From an uncultured Sediminibacterium sp. (lineage in GTDB: Bacteria > Bacteroidota > Bacteroidia > Chitinophagales > Chitinophagaceae): DNA of 64,000 nucleotides. Every line of letters starts with the position of its first letter. The stretch's first letter is position 1. The position numbers and the translations under genes were made by a program. The stretch lies in assembly GCF_946481145.1 (NCBI RefSeq), contig NZ_CAMLMJ010000003.1, forward strand, positions 1 through 64,000. The letters are read 5' to 3'. The notes beneath the pieces are model-generated. The model was not told the origin of the DNA. It made no database searches and was given only the letters and a program-made list of their open reading frames with translations. Below are positions 51,421 through 60,155 of this stretch, in pieces.

Positions 51421-52746
51421 ATGAGAAAACTCTTGTTGGGGCTCGTATTGATTACCTGTATACAAGCATGTAAGCAATCGACTGATTATAAAACTTTTTT
51501 GCATAATCCTGTTTTGTTTAGTCAAACCGTACATGAATTAAATACGGTTGTAATGGGGAATAATTTTCCTCCAATGGTTGCATCACGCAATTATGCCTAT
51601 GCCGCCATTGCTGCGTATGAAATAGTAGCAGCAGCATATCCTGACAAATACCATTCATTGGGGGGTCAATTGATTGGGTTACCCAAGATTGCAACGCCTG
51701 CTATTACTGCTGAAATGGATGTAGAATTGGCCACTTTAATGGCTTATATGAAAGTAGGCGAATCTGTTACATTTCCGGAAGGCAGTATGAAACTATATGA
51801 AGACAGTATTCTGCAAATAGCACGTGAAAAAGGATTGAGCGAGCAGGTAGAAACAGCATCGCGAATGCTGGCCGATAGTATCGGTGTACAAATTATCCGC
51901 TGGAGTAAAAAAGATAATTACCTGGAAACAAGAGGTGCAGAAAAGTATGCGGTGAAAAAAATACCCGGGCGTTGGGTACCAACACCACCTATGTATGCAT
52001 CAGCAGCAGAACCACACTGGGCCGAAATAAGACCCATGGTGATTGATAGCGCAAGTATATTTGATCCACCACCTCCACCAGCTTTCAACATTACAGATAA
52101 AAAGAGCAAGTATTACCAGGAAGTAATGGCAATAAAAAATGCCATCGACAGTTTAACACCTGAACAAAAACACATGGCCGAATTCTGGGATGATAATCCC
52201 TTCAAAATGAATGTAACAGGTCATGTAATGTTTGGCAGCAAAAAGTTCTCTCCTTCCGGCCACTGGATGAGCATTGCAGGCATAGCGGCACAAAAAGCAA
52301 ATGCCGACTTTGCAACACATGTTTATGCAGTTGCCAAAACATCAATAGCTTTATTTGATGCGTTTATACAGTCGTGGTATGTAAAATATAAATACAATAC
52401 CGTAAGACCAGAAACCGTGATCAATGAGTACATTGATGCTAACTGGAGACCTTATTTGCAAACGCCTGCTTTTCCTGAGTATACCTGCGGACATTCCACT
52501 ATTTCTTCTGCCGCTGCCGAAGCACTTACCAGTGTATTTGGCGATAATTTCTCTTATACCGATTCCACAGAACTTGAATTTGGTATTCCGAACAGAAGCT
52601 TTAGTTCATTCAGGGCTGCTGCGGATGAGAATAACTGGGCAAGGTTTTATGGTGGCATTCACTACCACAATTCATGTATCATCAGCACCGATTATGGTCA
52701 GCGCGTTGGACAAATGGTTGTTGACCGTTTGAAAATGAAAAAATAA
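51421..52746 (+). CDS. Vanadium haloperoxidase / PAP2-like lipoprotein (copy 2)
   Basis: A 441-residue lipoprotein (lipobox CIQAC near residue 17), same family and layout as 43820-45142: helical N-terminal half, then NTVRPETVINEYI, EYTCGHSTISSAAAEAL and FYGGIHYHNSCI carrying the oxyanion-site Arg, Ser-His and His. HMAEFWDDNPFKMNVTGHVMFGSKK is shared with the paralogue. It lies on the opposite strand from copy 1. A soluble-substrate oxidation or phosphatase role cannot be separated from sequence. Confidence 0.85.
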   Translation: MRKLLLGLVLITCIQACKQSTDYKTFLHNPVLFSQTVHELNTVVMGNNFPPMVASRNYAYAAIAAYEIVAAAYPDKYHSLGGQLIGLPKIATPAITAEMDVELATLMAYMKVGESVTFPEGSMKLYEDSILQIAREKGLSEQVETASRMLADSIGVQIIRWSKKDNYLETRGAEKYAVKKIPGRWVPTPPMYASAAEPHWAEIRPMVIDSASIFDPPPPPAFNITDKKSKYYQEVMAIKNAIDSLTPEQKHMAEFWDDNPFKMNVTGHVMFGSKKFSPSGHWMSIAGIAAQKANADFATHVYAVAKTSIALFDAFIQSWYVKYKYNTVRPETVINEYIDANWRPYLQTPAFPEYTCGHSTISSAAAEALTSVFGDNFSYTDSTELEFGIPNRSFSSFRAAADENNWARFYGGIHYHNSCIISTDYGQRVGQMVVDRLKMKK

Positions 52747-52914
52747 GCAACGCCGTTGGTGGTCGCCGACTAACACAAATGCAGATGATGCAGTCAACAT
52801 AGGAACCAGTGTTGATCAAAACAATGAATTGAATAATTGAACGTAAAATAAGGCATGCCTTATTGGAAATTTAACAATCAACACCTAACTGTAAGAAACC
52901 TAACTAATACTAAC

Positions 52915-53994
52915 ATGAAAAAAATTATATTAATACTAACTACTTTTTTATTTATTCAATCCCAATCGAATGCACAAGGTTGCGTAGCCATACGTAGTGT
53001 AGGTGGTATGTGCACCATCGATCATTTATTTCAAGATACACTGCAATCAAAATGGAGCTTTAATGTTAACACACGTTACTTTAATTCTTTCCGTCATTTT
53101 GTTGGAACCGTAGAACAAAAGCAACGTATTGCAAACAATACACAGGTAATTAACCATAGTTTTTCTACTGACCTTAGTTTTACCCGTTTCCTGAACAACA
53201 GATGGTCTATTTCATTTGGTATTCCTGTTATTTCAAATACACGTACTTCTCTGTATGAGCACGGTGGGGCTTCGCGTCACATGACTAGTTCATTTGGTTT
53301 AGGCGATGCCCGTGTTACCGCTTATTACTGGCTAACAAACCCTGCGAAAGCTAAGAAATTCAGCCTGCAGGCTGGTTTGGGTATTAAATTACCAACTGGC
53401 GATTATAAAGTGCAGGATCATTTTTACACTAATAGCGGAAGCAGAGTACTGGGTCCTGTTGACCAATCTATTCAGTTGGGAGACGGTGGTACCGGTTTTA
53501 CATTTGAGTTAAATGCACAACAGATAGTTACGAGGAATGTAAGCCTGTATGGTACTTTCTATTACCTGCTTAATCCCCGCGAACACAATGGTGTTTCAAC
53601 AGCAAGAGGTGGTACGACATCGGCTACTGCCTTACTCTATGGTAGTGATGTAATGAGTGTGCCAGATCAGTATATGATTCGTTTTGGTGCAAACTTTACT
53701 TTTAACAAGTTTACATTTTCTGCCGGTTATAGAAACGAATGTGTACCTGCTTCTGATTTAATCGGAGGTAGCTATGGTTTCCGCAGACCAGGATATGTAA
53801 ATTCTATTGAGCCGGGCGTTACTTATTCCCTGAAAAAAATGAACCTCTATGCTTATGTGCCAGTGGCAATAGTTAGAAGCCGTACACAAAGCTATGCAGA
53901 CAAGCAAAGAACAAAAGTTACCGGCGTTTATGCGCAGGGTGATGCAGCTTTCGCTGATCTGGCAGTGAATGTGGGTATGAGTCTGAGGTTTTAG
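52915..53994 (+). CDS. Outer-membrane beta-barrel protein (transporter-like)
   Basis: A 359-residue protein with signal peptide ILILTTFLFIQSQSNAQ; the mature part begins GCVAIRSVGGMC and is rich in alternating beta strands (WSISFGIPVISNTRTS, KFSLQAGLGIKLPTGDYKVQDHF, FTFSAGYRNE) ending in LAVNVGMSLRF with terminal Phe, typical of outer-membrane barrels of the phenol/MetA-degradation transporter type. ATG 52915 is used; an upstream in-frame ATG at 52855 adds 20 non-signal residues. Follows PAP2 copy 2 by about 170 bases; ligand unknown. Confidence 0.75.
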   Translation: MKKIILILTTFLFIQSQSNAQGCVAIRSVGGMCTIDHLFQDTLQSKWSFNVNTRYFNSFRHFVGTVEQKQRIANNTQVINHSFSTDLSFTRFLNNRWSISFGIPVISNTRTSLYEHGGASRHMTSSFGLGDARVTAYYWLTNPAKAKKFSLQAGLGIKLPTGDYKVQDHFYTNSGSRVLGPVDQSIQLGDGGTGFTFELNAQQIVTRNVSLYGTFYYLLNPREHNGVSTARGGTTSATALLYGSDVMSVPDQYMIRFGANFTFNKFTFSAGYRNECVPASDLIGGSYGFRRPGYVNSIEPGVTYSLKKMNLYAYVPVAIVRSRTQSYADKQRTKVTGVYAQGDAAFADLAVNVGMSLRF

Positions 53995-54000
53995 TAGTTA

Positions 54001-54118
54001 GGGGTTAGATGTTAGGTATTAGAAGTTGTAGGAATAATATTTTATGAAATGGATAAATTACAAGTTTTATCTGCTGCATAAGTAAACTTCTGGCATCTAA
54101 CCCCTAATACCTAACCCC
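54001..54118. repeat. GGGGTTAG word inverted repeat spanning the amylosucrase stop codon
   Basis: GGGGTTAGATG (54001-54011) has an exact complement at 54094-54104, and related TTAGGTATTAG words surround both. The right arm includes the minus-strand TAG stop of the amylosucrase gene (54113-54111), so the last codons of that gene are repeat sequence. Confidence 0.82.
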
Positions 54119-56066
54119 TTTCAAATACTTCTAATATACAAAATGAATAAGGCTCGATTATCAGGTATTCATAATCTGCACCTACTTCGTGTCTAACTTC
54201 GTTCCAATGGTCATATAAGCCAGAAATAGCCAGACCATGCTCTTTAAAAGCATACCAGGTTAAATAAGCGGCTTTGTTGCTGAAATTAAACAGACAAAAC
54301 AAATGTTGCTGATCTAATGATCTTAAGAACCCTGCCACATGTATATTATGCGGTGTAATCCATTTGAGGTTTTTGTAGTCGCTGGTAGCAGGTAATTGCT
54401 TTCTTAGTTTAAGTAAACGTTGGGTACCGCTATATACTAATTGTTCTACCGACCCTTTTTCAGTTGTCTTCTTGTTTTTGTTCCAGTCAATTACAGGCCT
54501 GTGCATCCAGCGATTATCATAACTTTTTCCTTCATCATTCAGATAACTGTAATCGTTGGTATAGGCAGCTTCATCGCCATAAAACAACATCGGTATACCA
54601 CCTATAAAAATACTTTGCGCCTGCATAAGAAGTATTTTTTTGATGGCCATATCAATTGCCGATTGATTATTCACTGCGATAGCTTTTTCAAGTCCACATA
54701 AAGAGGCAAGCGAACCGCTGATGCGTGCGTCCTGTGTCTTTGGATTTACCGAAAACAATGCACCAGATGCAGTACTTCCGGGATGTGTACCTGCATAATA
54801 ATCTTTCAGGAACTTACGGTGTTCATAAGCATTAAAACCGGCAGCAGCAATCATGCTATCGTCGTATCCAAGTCCAATATCATCATGACAACGGGTATAA
54901 CTGATCCAGGTACAACCAAAAGGCTTTTGAAGTAATTCATGTTGGGCAGCAAGCATTACGCGCGTATCACCTGTTGCAAGTGCATCCCATTGCAACGCCA
55001 TTTGGGTAGCATTATAAGCTACATCGCACTCCCGGGCAGTATAAATGCCTGTGCCAAAATATTTCATGATCTCGTTTGGTGCAACAATGGCTTCACCCAA
55101 TAAAGCCATACCCGGTGTAGCAATATCAACCGATTGACGTATCAGTCGTAACAGTGTATGTGCTTCAGGTAAATTCTGACAGGTAGTACCTATTTGTTTC
55201 CAGATAAAGGCAGGAGCATCAATGCGTAAAATGTCAACACCCAGGTTTGCGTAGAAAAATATGGTATCAAGCATATCTACTAATACCGCAGGATTGGTAT
55301 AGTTCAAGTCCCACTGGTAGTTATGAAACACCGTCATCACCCATTTGCCTGCTTCCTTGTTCCAGGTAAAACTACCGGGGGCCGACTCAGGAAATATTTC
55401 CGGCATCGTGGTTTCGAGCTGGTCAGGAATGGTGCGGTCGTCGTACATGTAAAAGTAATCCTGGTAAACAGGATCTCCTTTTTTAGCCAGCTTCGCCCAA
55501 TGGTGGTGGTGTGAAGTATGATTGAGTACAATATCTAACATCAGATACATGCTTTTATCCTGCATGTTTTTTTGCACCAGTTTTAAATCTTCAAGCGTAC
55601 CAAAACGCTCATCTACTTTCCTGAAATCAGATACTGCATAACCGCCGTCACTTTCTCCTGCCGGACTCTCAAAAATCGGCATCAGGTGAAGAAAATTAAT
55701 ACCTAGTGTTTCAAGATAAGGCAAGCGTGTGGGTAGGCCTTTTAATGTTCCGCAGAATCGATCAACATATAAACTCATGCCATTGATCTCGTTACTAAGA
55801 AACCAGTTGCCTTTATTAGCTTTCTCTACATCCCGTTCGCGCAAAGCTTTGCTGCGTTGTTGGTGTGCTCTAACCAGTGTTTCCAGTAATTTGTTAAACA
55901 TCGTTTCACCAGCAGGGTGACTTTTATAAATCGACTGGTATAAGCTATCCACAGCAAAGGCATTGGCTGATAACCTGGTATAAAAATGCAGGTCATCACC
56001 CGTCATTGAAAGCCCCAGCTCTTCGCAGATCTGGGTAATTTTTTTATGGAGAGGGAAGTGGTACAT
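54111..56066 (-). CDS. Amylosucrase / sucrose hydrolase (GH13 subfamily 4)
   Basis: A 651-residue enzyme that splits sucrose, using the glucosyl part to extend alpha-1,4-glucan or releasing glucose, with fructose as the other product. The GH13 catalytic triad is intact: VDILRIDAPAFIWKQ (nucleophile Asp near 280), LLGEAIV (acid Glu near 322), YTRCHDDIG (Asp near 392). The long helical N-terminal domain (1-110) and RIDAPAFIWKQ are typical of amylosucrases. No signal peptide, so cytoplasmic. It is last of three minus-strand genes after a GPH-type transporter and PfkB kinase, forming a sucrose pathway. Each gap in the operon holds word repeats. Confidence 0.9.
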   Translation of the reverse strand: MYHFPLHKKITQICEELGLSMTGDDLHFYTRLSANAFAVDSLYQSIYKSHPAGETMFNKLLETLVRAHQQRSKALRERDVEKANKGNWFLSNEINGMSLYVDRFCGTLKGLPTRLPYLETLGINFLHLMPIFESPAGESDGGYAVSDFRKVDERFGTLEDLKLVQKNMQDKSMYLMLDIVLNHTSHHHHWAKLAKKGDPVYQDYFYMYDDRTIPDQLETTMPEIFPESAPGSFTWNKEAGKWVMTVFHNYQWDLNYTNPAVLVDMLDTIFFYANLGVDILRIDAPAFIWKQIGTTCQNLPEAHTLLRLIRQSVDIATPGMALLGEAIVAPNEIMKYFGTGIYTARECDVAYNATQMALQWDALATGDTRVMLAAQHELLQKPFGCTWISYTRCHDDIGLGYDDSMIAAAGFNAYEHRKFLKDYYAGTHPGSTASGALFSVNPKTQDARISGSLASLCGLEKAIAVNNQSAIDMAIKKILLMQAQSIFIGGIPMLFYGDEAAYTNDYSYLNDEGKSYDNRWMHRPVIDWNKNKKTTEKGSVEQLVYSGTQRLLKLRKQLPATSDYKNLKWITPHNIHVAGFLRSLDQQHLFCLFNFSNKAAYLTWYAFKEHGLAISGLYDHWNEVRHEVGADYEYLIIEPYSFCILEVFERG

Positions 56067-56076
56067 CTGAGCTTCT

Positions 56077-56157
56077 TGCTGCTAGCTACTAGCTACTAGC
56101 AGTTGTTTAGATTATTATGATAAAATTACTAGCAGCTAGCAGCTAGTAGCATGCAGC
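56077..56157. repeat. CTAGCAGCTAG word inverted repeat between kinase and amylosucrase genes
   Basis: Left TGCTGCTAGCTACTAGC words (56077-56102) and right CTAGCAGCTAGCAGCTAG words (56128-56157) are complementary around an A/T-rich centre. It ends at the base before the last base of the kinase stop codon region (56158). Confidence 0.8.
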
Positions 56158-57111
56158 TTATTCAAATATGCTGCTACTCAAATGCTTAAAAGCTTCCATG
56201 GCCCCAAGGTATTCGCAAGTTCGGGCGCCGGCTTTGTTGGCATTGAGAATGATATGTTTCCATTCATCAGCAGATAGTTGAAGTATCTGTTCTAATGTTT
56301 TTTTATGTAATTGAAATAATACGGCTCCTACAAATGCATCACCTGCACCAGTAGTATCTACAGGTTTAACAGCAATACTTGGAACATTAAATGTATTCCC
56401 TTTATAGCCCAACAGGGTTCCTTCTTTGCCTAAGGTGATGGTGAATACGGCGTTTGTTTTCTCCAATAATATTGAAGCTGCATCTGTTATGGCATGAGCA
56501 CCTGTAATAAGCATGGCTTCTTCGTCACTCAGTTTAAAAAAATGGCAAGACTGAAGAAAATTCCACGACTGATCGATGAATGTTTGTGTATCGTTAGGAA
56601 AAAGAAGGTGACGATAATTCGGATCAAAGCTGATGAAAATATGATTCTGTAATAAGGCTTTCTGCAACATGCTTTGATAGGCTGCCTGAAGGGGTCCAGG
56701 AAGAAAGCCGGTTGCAGATCCAAAGTGAATAATACTTATATCATCAAGCGGAATAGCATCGGTTTCATCACGTGAAAGTTGTCCATCCGCACCACGATTA
56801 AACACAAAATCACGTTCCCCATCTTCCATCAAGGATACAAAAGCGAAAGTGGTAAAAGCTTGTTGGTCTTGCAGCATCCAACGTGTAGATACACCAAATT
56901 CCTGCATCACTTCAATTAATTGTTTGCCAAATGGGTCGTTACCCACTTTAGCGGCGAGCTCTACTTCAGCACCTAAAGCAGCTATGGCAGCCGCGACATT
57001 AGTAGGTGCTCCACCTGTTTTCTTAAGGAAATGCTGGCCCTTCGATAAGCTGCTACCCTTATCGGTACAAATCATGTCTATAAGCGCTTCCCCAATGCAA
57101 AGTATTTTCAT
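56158..57111 (-). CDS. PfkB-family carbohydrate kinase, probable fructokinase
   Basis: A 317-residue ribokinase-family kinase: N-terminal ILCIGEALIDMICTD and GGAPTNVAAAIAALGAEVELAAKVGNDPFGKQL, C-terminal DTTGAGDAFVGAVLFQL with the catalytic Asp. In this operon the natural substrate is fructose released by the amylosucrase, giving fructose 6-phosphate (inference). The frame stays open to 57183, but that extension translates the intergenic word repeat at 57119-57168, so ATG 57111 is used. Confidence 0.9.
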   Translation of the reverse strand: MKILCIGEALIDMICTDKGSSLSKGQHFLKKTGGAPTNVAAAIAALGAEVELAAKVGNDPFGKQLIEVMQEFGVSTRWMLQDQQAFTTFAFVSLMEDGERDFVFNRGADGQLSRDETDAIPLDDISIIHFGSATGFLPGPLQAAYQSMLQKALLQNHIFISFDPNYRHLLFPNDTQTFIDQSWNFLQSCHFFKLSDEEAMLITGAHAITDAASILLEKTNAVFTITLGKEGTLLGYKGNTFNVPSIAVKPVDTTGAGDAFVGAVLFQLHKKTLEQILQLSADEWKHIILNANKAGARTCEYLGAMEAFKHLSSSIFE

Positions 57112-57118
57112 TGTAGTC

Positions 57119-57239
57119 GTGAATTGTGAATGGTCAATGGTCAATAGTGAGTAGTCAGTGGTGAGTTTACTCATTAAAATCACTCTTTCTTACTAACCCT
57201 CATTTTCAAATTTTCAAATTCCCAAATTTTCAAATTTTA
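57119..57239. repeat. Word repeats between transporter and kinase genes
   Basis: 57119-57168 repeats GTGAATTGTGAATGGTCAAT-type words shared with the tonB flanks, and 57203-57239 repeats CAAATTTTCAAATT-type words shared with the element at 3044-3375. Confidence 0.75.
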
Positions 57240-58589
57240 ATGCCCTCCCCCCACTGGCATTTCCACTTCCTCTTCTGATTTTGCAACATTCATTCGCATG
57301 GTTGCAAAGGCAGCAACCAGTAAAAGTCCACCTGCAAATGTGATGGCATTAGCAGGATTGCTGTTGAGGAAGGTTTTATAGATATAACCAAAGGAAAGGG
57401 TTTGTATGATCATAGGTACCACAATCATCATATTGATGATTCCCATATACACTCCGTATTTTTCTTTCGGAATGCTACCAACTACCATAATGTATGGTAC
57501 CCCCATCATACTTGCCCATGCAATACCAAATCCAATCATAGGAGCAAAGAGGTAGTATTTGTTTTCTATATGAGGAAGTATAAACAATGATATAGATGCA
57601 AGGATGAGACAGATAATATGCACTTGTTTAGCACCAAATTTTTTCGCCATCCATACGAGTCCAAAAGCGGAAAGAAAAGTAATGATGTTATAAAAGCCGT
57701 TTACCAGTCCGGTCCACCCTACTGCTTCTTCATATAAATGCTGATTGGTTTCAGCAGTGGTATGCCATACAGATTGAGCGATGCTGTGCGATATAAACTG
57801 CCAGTAACAGAACATGGCATACCATTGAAAGAGGTAAACCAGCCCCAGTTGCCACAAAGTTTTTGGCATGTGAACGATAGATGAAAATATTTCCTTAAAA
57901 GGCGTGAGGAAACCTTTGTGTTCTGCACGTAATGCTGCCAGCTCTGCTTCAGTAGGAGGTATCTCAGGTGTTTTAATAACCGACCAGGCAACAGATGCAA
58001 TAGAACAAACAGCACCAACAAAAAAAGATCCATATACCCAATAAGGAATACCCGGTTCTCCCGTGGAAGTGGTTGACTGACCAGTTATTACTTTTTGGAA
58101 AAAGAATAGTGACAGATTGGCGAGTGTAATGCCCAGTCCTGTAAAAAAACTTTGTGTCAGAAAACCCATGGCACGTTGACTCGCAGGTAATTTATCTGCG
58201 ATAAAAGCACGATAAGGTTCCATAGCAGTATTATTTGCTGCATCAAGTATCCATAATAAACCTACAGCCATCCATAGTGCGCGACTGAAAGGAAAGGCAA
58301 ATAAACAGAGACTACAAAAAATAGCCCCAATCAGAAAATAGGGTTTACGACGTCCCCAGCGAGGGTGCCAGGTTTTATCGCTCAGTGCGCCGATAATGGG
58401 TTGAATCAATAAGCCTGTCATCGGACCTGCAAGATTTAATAAGGGAAGATCTTCCGGCCGGGCATCTAAAAAACTATACAGTGGGTTAACAGCAGTTTGC
58501 TGTAATCCAAAACTGTATTGAATGCCAAAGAAACCAACATTCATGTTGATGATCTGCCAGAAACTCAGTTTGGGTTTGGTAAATGACAT
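57237..58589 (-). CDS. MFS sugar transporter, GPH/SLC45 (sucrose-proton symporter) type
   Basis: A 450-residue inner-membrane carrier with about 12 helices. The motif SDKTWHPRWGRRKPYFLIGA after helix 2 and the N-terminal INMNVGFFGIQYSFGLQQTAVNPLY resemble the SLC45/plant sucrose carrier branch of glycoside-pentoside-hexuronide transporters. In context it should import sucrose (or maltose). ATG 58589 is used; the frame extends to a TTG at 58598. First gene of the transporter-kinase-amylosucrase operon, with a LacI-type operator candidate 78 bases upstream. Confidence 0.88.
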   Translation of the reverse strand: MSFTKPKLSFWQIINMNVGFFGIQYSFGLQQTAVNPLYSFLDARPEDLPLLNLAGPMTGLLIQPIIGALSDKTWHPRWGRRKPYFLIGAIFCSLCLFAFPFSRALWMAVGLLWILDAANNTAMEPYRAFIADKLPASQRAMGFLTQSFFTGLGITLANLSLFFFQKVITGQSTTSTGEPGIPYWVYGSFFVGAVCSIASVAWSVIKTPEIPPTEAELAALRAEHKGFLTPFKEIFSSIVHMPKTLWQLGLVYLFQWYAMFCYWQFISHSIAQSVWHTTAETNQHLYEEAVGWTGLVNGFYNIITFLSAFGLVWMAKKFGAKQVHIICLILASISLFILPHIENKYYLFAPMIGFGIAWASMMGVPYIMVVGSIPKEKYGVYMGIINMMIVVPMIIQTLSFGYIYKTFLNSNPANAITFAGGLLLVAAFATMRMNVAKSEEEVEMPVGGGH

Positions 58590-58666
58590 GACAAGCAATT
58601 AGGTGTGTCTTGTAAGATAATAGCTTTCATGCAGCGTTGTAGCAGGGAAGAGGAGATATTTTTTTC

Positions 58667-58678
58667 GAAAACGTTTGC
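58667..58678 (-). promoter_or_regulatory. LacI-type operator candidate upstream of the sucrose operon
   Basis: GAAAACGTTTGC is an 11-of-12 symmetric sequence with central CG, the usual form of LacI/GalR-family operators, about 78 bases before the transporter ATG. The LacI protein at 30055-31041 is the only such regulator in the window. Confidence 0.5.
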
Positions 58679-58778
58679 AGGGAAAAAAAATAACGCTGAA
58701 AGCGTGAAAGTGGAATATTTACTGAGGAGAGCGCAGGAAAATTTGAAACAATGAAAGAAAAAAGAATAGATGCAAGCG

Positions 58779-58976
58779 CTAATTTTTTCGCATCGCTTTA
58801 ATCATTCGGTCGGTGCGTTTATCTGCCCTTGCATTTTGCAGGGAAATAACTGCCCAGATGGCTGCGGGAATCCAGCCGATTAATGTGATCTGCAAAATCA
58901 AGCAGATGATTGCCGTTAATATCTTTCCTCTCAACAGAAAAGACAAGGACGGAATAAGTATAGCGATCAATGTCAT
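58779..58976 (-). CDS. YqaE/Pmp3-like small membrane protein
   Basis: A 65-residue protein with two hydrophobic helices (LIAILIPSLSFLLRG, ILTAIICLILQITLIGWIPAAIWAVISL) and a charged tail (ARADKRTDRMIKAMRKN). The Gly-Trp-Ile-Pro-Ala turn and length fit the Pmp3/YqaE group, which sits in the inner membrane and is linked to salt stress or membrane potential in other organisms. A TAA stop is followed by A/T-rich sequence. No clear operon partner. Confidence 0.75.
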   Translation of the reverse strand: MTLIAILIPSLSFLLRGKILTAIICLILQITLIGWIPAAIWAVISLQNARADKRTDRMIKAMRKN

Positions 58977-59056
58977 TGGATAGCGTTATTCTGCTAAAAT
59001 TAAGCAAATTAGTTGTTGAATACATTGATGGTATGCTCTGCCTGCTTCACCCGCTC

Positions 59057-59344
59057 TTATTGTTTTTGTAACACCGCCGTTAAAGAATCATATTCTTTCT
59101 GAAGCTGAATAAGTGTTACATTTTTTTTATTACCAGCCGCTACCAAAGCATTGGCTATTTCCAGTTGTTTTGCTGAACTGGTATCGACTTTCTTTATTTT
59201 ATCTAAACTATCTGCCTGTTTAAAATGTTGTTGTTTCACCAGTTTCATTTCCTCTTGAATTGCTGCCTGCCTTTTTGTAATATTATTGGTTTTGTTTTCA
59301 CAGGCAAACAATAAATTAATGAGTAGTACAAGGAGGAAACGCAT
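59057..59344 (-). CDS. Small lipoprotein with coiled-coil
   Basis: A 95-residue protein: MRFLLVLLINLLFACENKTNN has a lipobox (LFAC, Cys near 15) for lipidation; the rest is charged and helical (RQAAIQEEMKLVKQQHFKQADSLDKIKKVD ... LIQLQKEYDSLTAVLQ), likely coiled coil. ATG 59344 begins the signal; the frame extends 14 codons further without purpose. No known family is recognised. Confidence 0.65.
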   Translation of the reverse strand: MRFLLVLLINLLFACENKTNNITKRQAAIQEEMKLVKQQHFKQADSLDKIKKVDTSSAKQLEIANALVAAGNKKNVTLIQLQKEYDSLTAVLQKQ

Positions 59345-59502
59345 CGATATATATATTATCGGGTATGTAATACTAGGTATAGGCAAATGTCTCCATAATT
59401 CTTACCACTATTGATAATTTTTTATGATCGGTAGGTGTCAGAAAATATACATTCAGGCTTTATTTTTACGAGTACTTCCTTTATCCAGAGGAGAACAAGT
59501 TT

Positions 59503-60087
59503 TTATTTCAGTTCAGACAATATTAGTTTTTTCTGTTTGAGTGTATTCTTCATGGCTTTTTCTCTTACCGAAGGATCATCACTGTGTATAAGATCGAAAT
59601 ATTCGGTGGGCACTACCTGCCATGATAACCCATATTTGTCTTTGCACCATCCGCATGAGCCTTCCTCGCCACCGTTTTTGGTAAGCGCGTCCCAGTAATA
59701 ATCTGTTTCGGCCTGGTCTTTTGTATTAATTACAAAAGAAACGGACTCATTAAATTTAAAAAGGGGTCCTGCCGCCAATATGGTAAATTCCATACCTGCT
59801 ATTTCTATCACAGCGGTTTCTATGCCAGCAGCATTTCCACTTTCGGTACTATCGAAGCGACGAAAGTCTTTCAGCTTACCATCTTTAAAAATGGACAGGT
59901 AATAATCTGCTACCCCTTTGGCATCTTTCTCTACCCAGAGATAGGGGGAAATTTTTTGTGTAATAGGATTCCTGCTTACAGTCGAGGTATCATGTATGCT
60001 TTTATAAACCTGGTCTGGCTGTTTCGAGTCTTTACAGCTACTGCCAAAACCGATTACTATTGCAGTAAGAATAATTAGTTTATACAT
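59503..60087 (-). CDS. VOC-fold (PhnB-like) lipoprotein
   Basis: A 194-residue protein with lipobox GSSCKDS near residue 17, then one vicinal-oxygen-chelate domain of the PhnB/3-demethylubiquinone-methyltransferase-like type (ISPYLWVEKDAKGVADYYLSIFKDGKLKDFRRF; FTILAAGPLFKFNESVSFVINTKDQAETDYYWDALTKNGGEEGSCGWCKDKYGLSWQVVPTEYFDLI). A lipid-anchored VOC protein is unusual; relatives are cytoplasmic. Substrate unknown. Upstream lies a second VOC gene on the same strand, separated by a terminator-like hairpin. Confidence 0.82.
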   Translation of the reverse strand: MYKLIILTAIVIGFGSSCKDSKQPDQVYKSIHDTSTVSRNPITQKISPYLWVEKDAKGVADYYLSIFKDGKLKDFRRFDSTESGNAAGIETAVIEIAGMEFTILAAGPLFKFNESVSFVINTKDQAETDYYWDALTKNGGEEGSCGWCKDKYGLSWQVVPTEYFDLIHSDDPSVREKAMKNTLKQKKLILSELK

Positions 60088-60114
60088 TTTCTGTTTTTTA
60101 GCAGATTAAAAATG

Positions 60115-60146
60115 AACGGCCCATATCGTTTACCGTATGGGCCGTT
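60115..60146 (-). terminator. Hairpin between two VOC genes
   Basis: AACGGCCCATA and TATGGGCCGTT pair perfectly over 11 bases around a 10-base loop; on the minus strand it is followed by CATTTTTAA. It ends or attenuates the upstream VOC transcript. Confidence 0.7.
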
Positions 60147-60155
60147 TAACTAGAT

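Noticed and set aside
57112..57183. 24-residue N-terminal extension of the PfkB kinase
   Set aside because: It is the translation of the intergenic word repeat; the kinase fold starts with MKILCIGEA at 57111.
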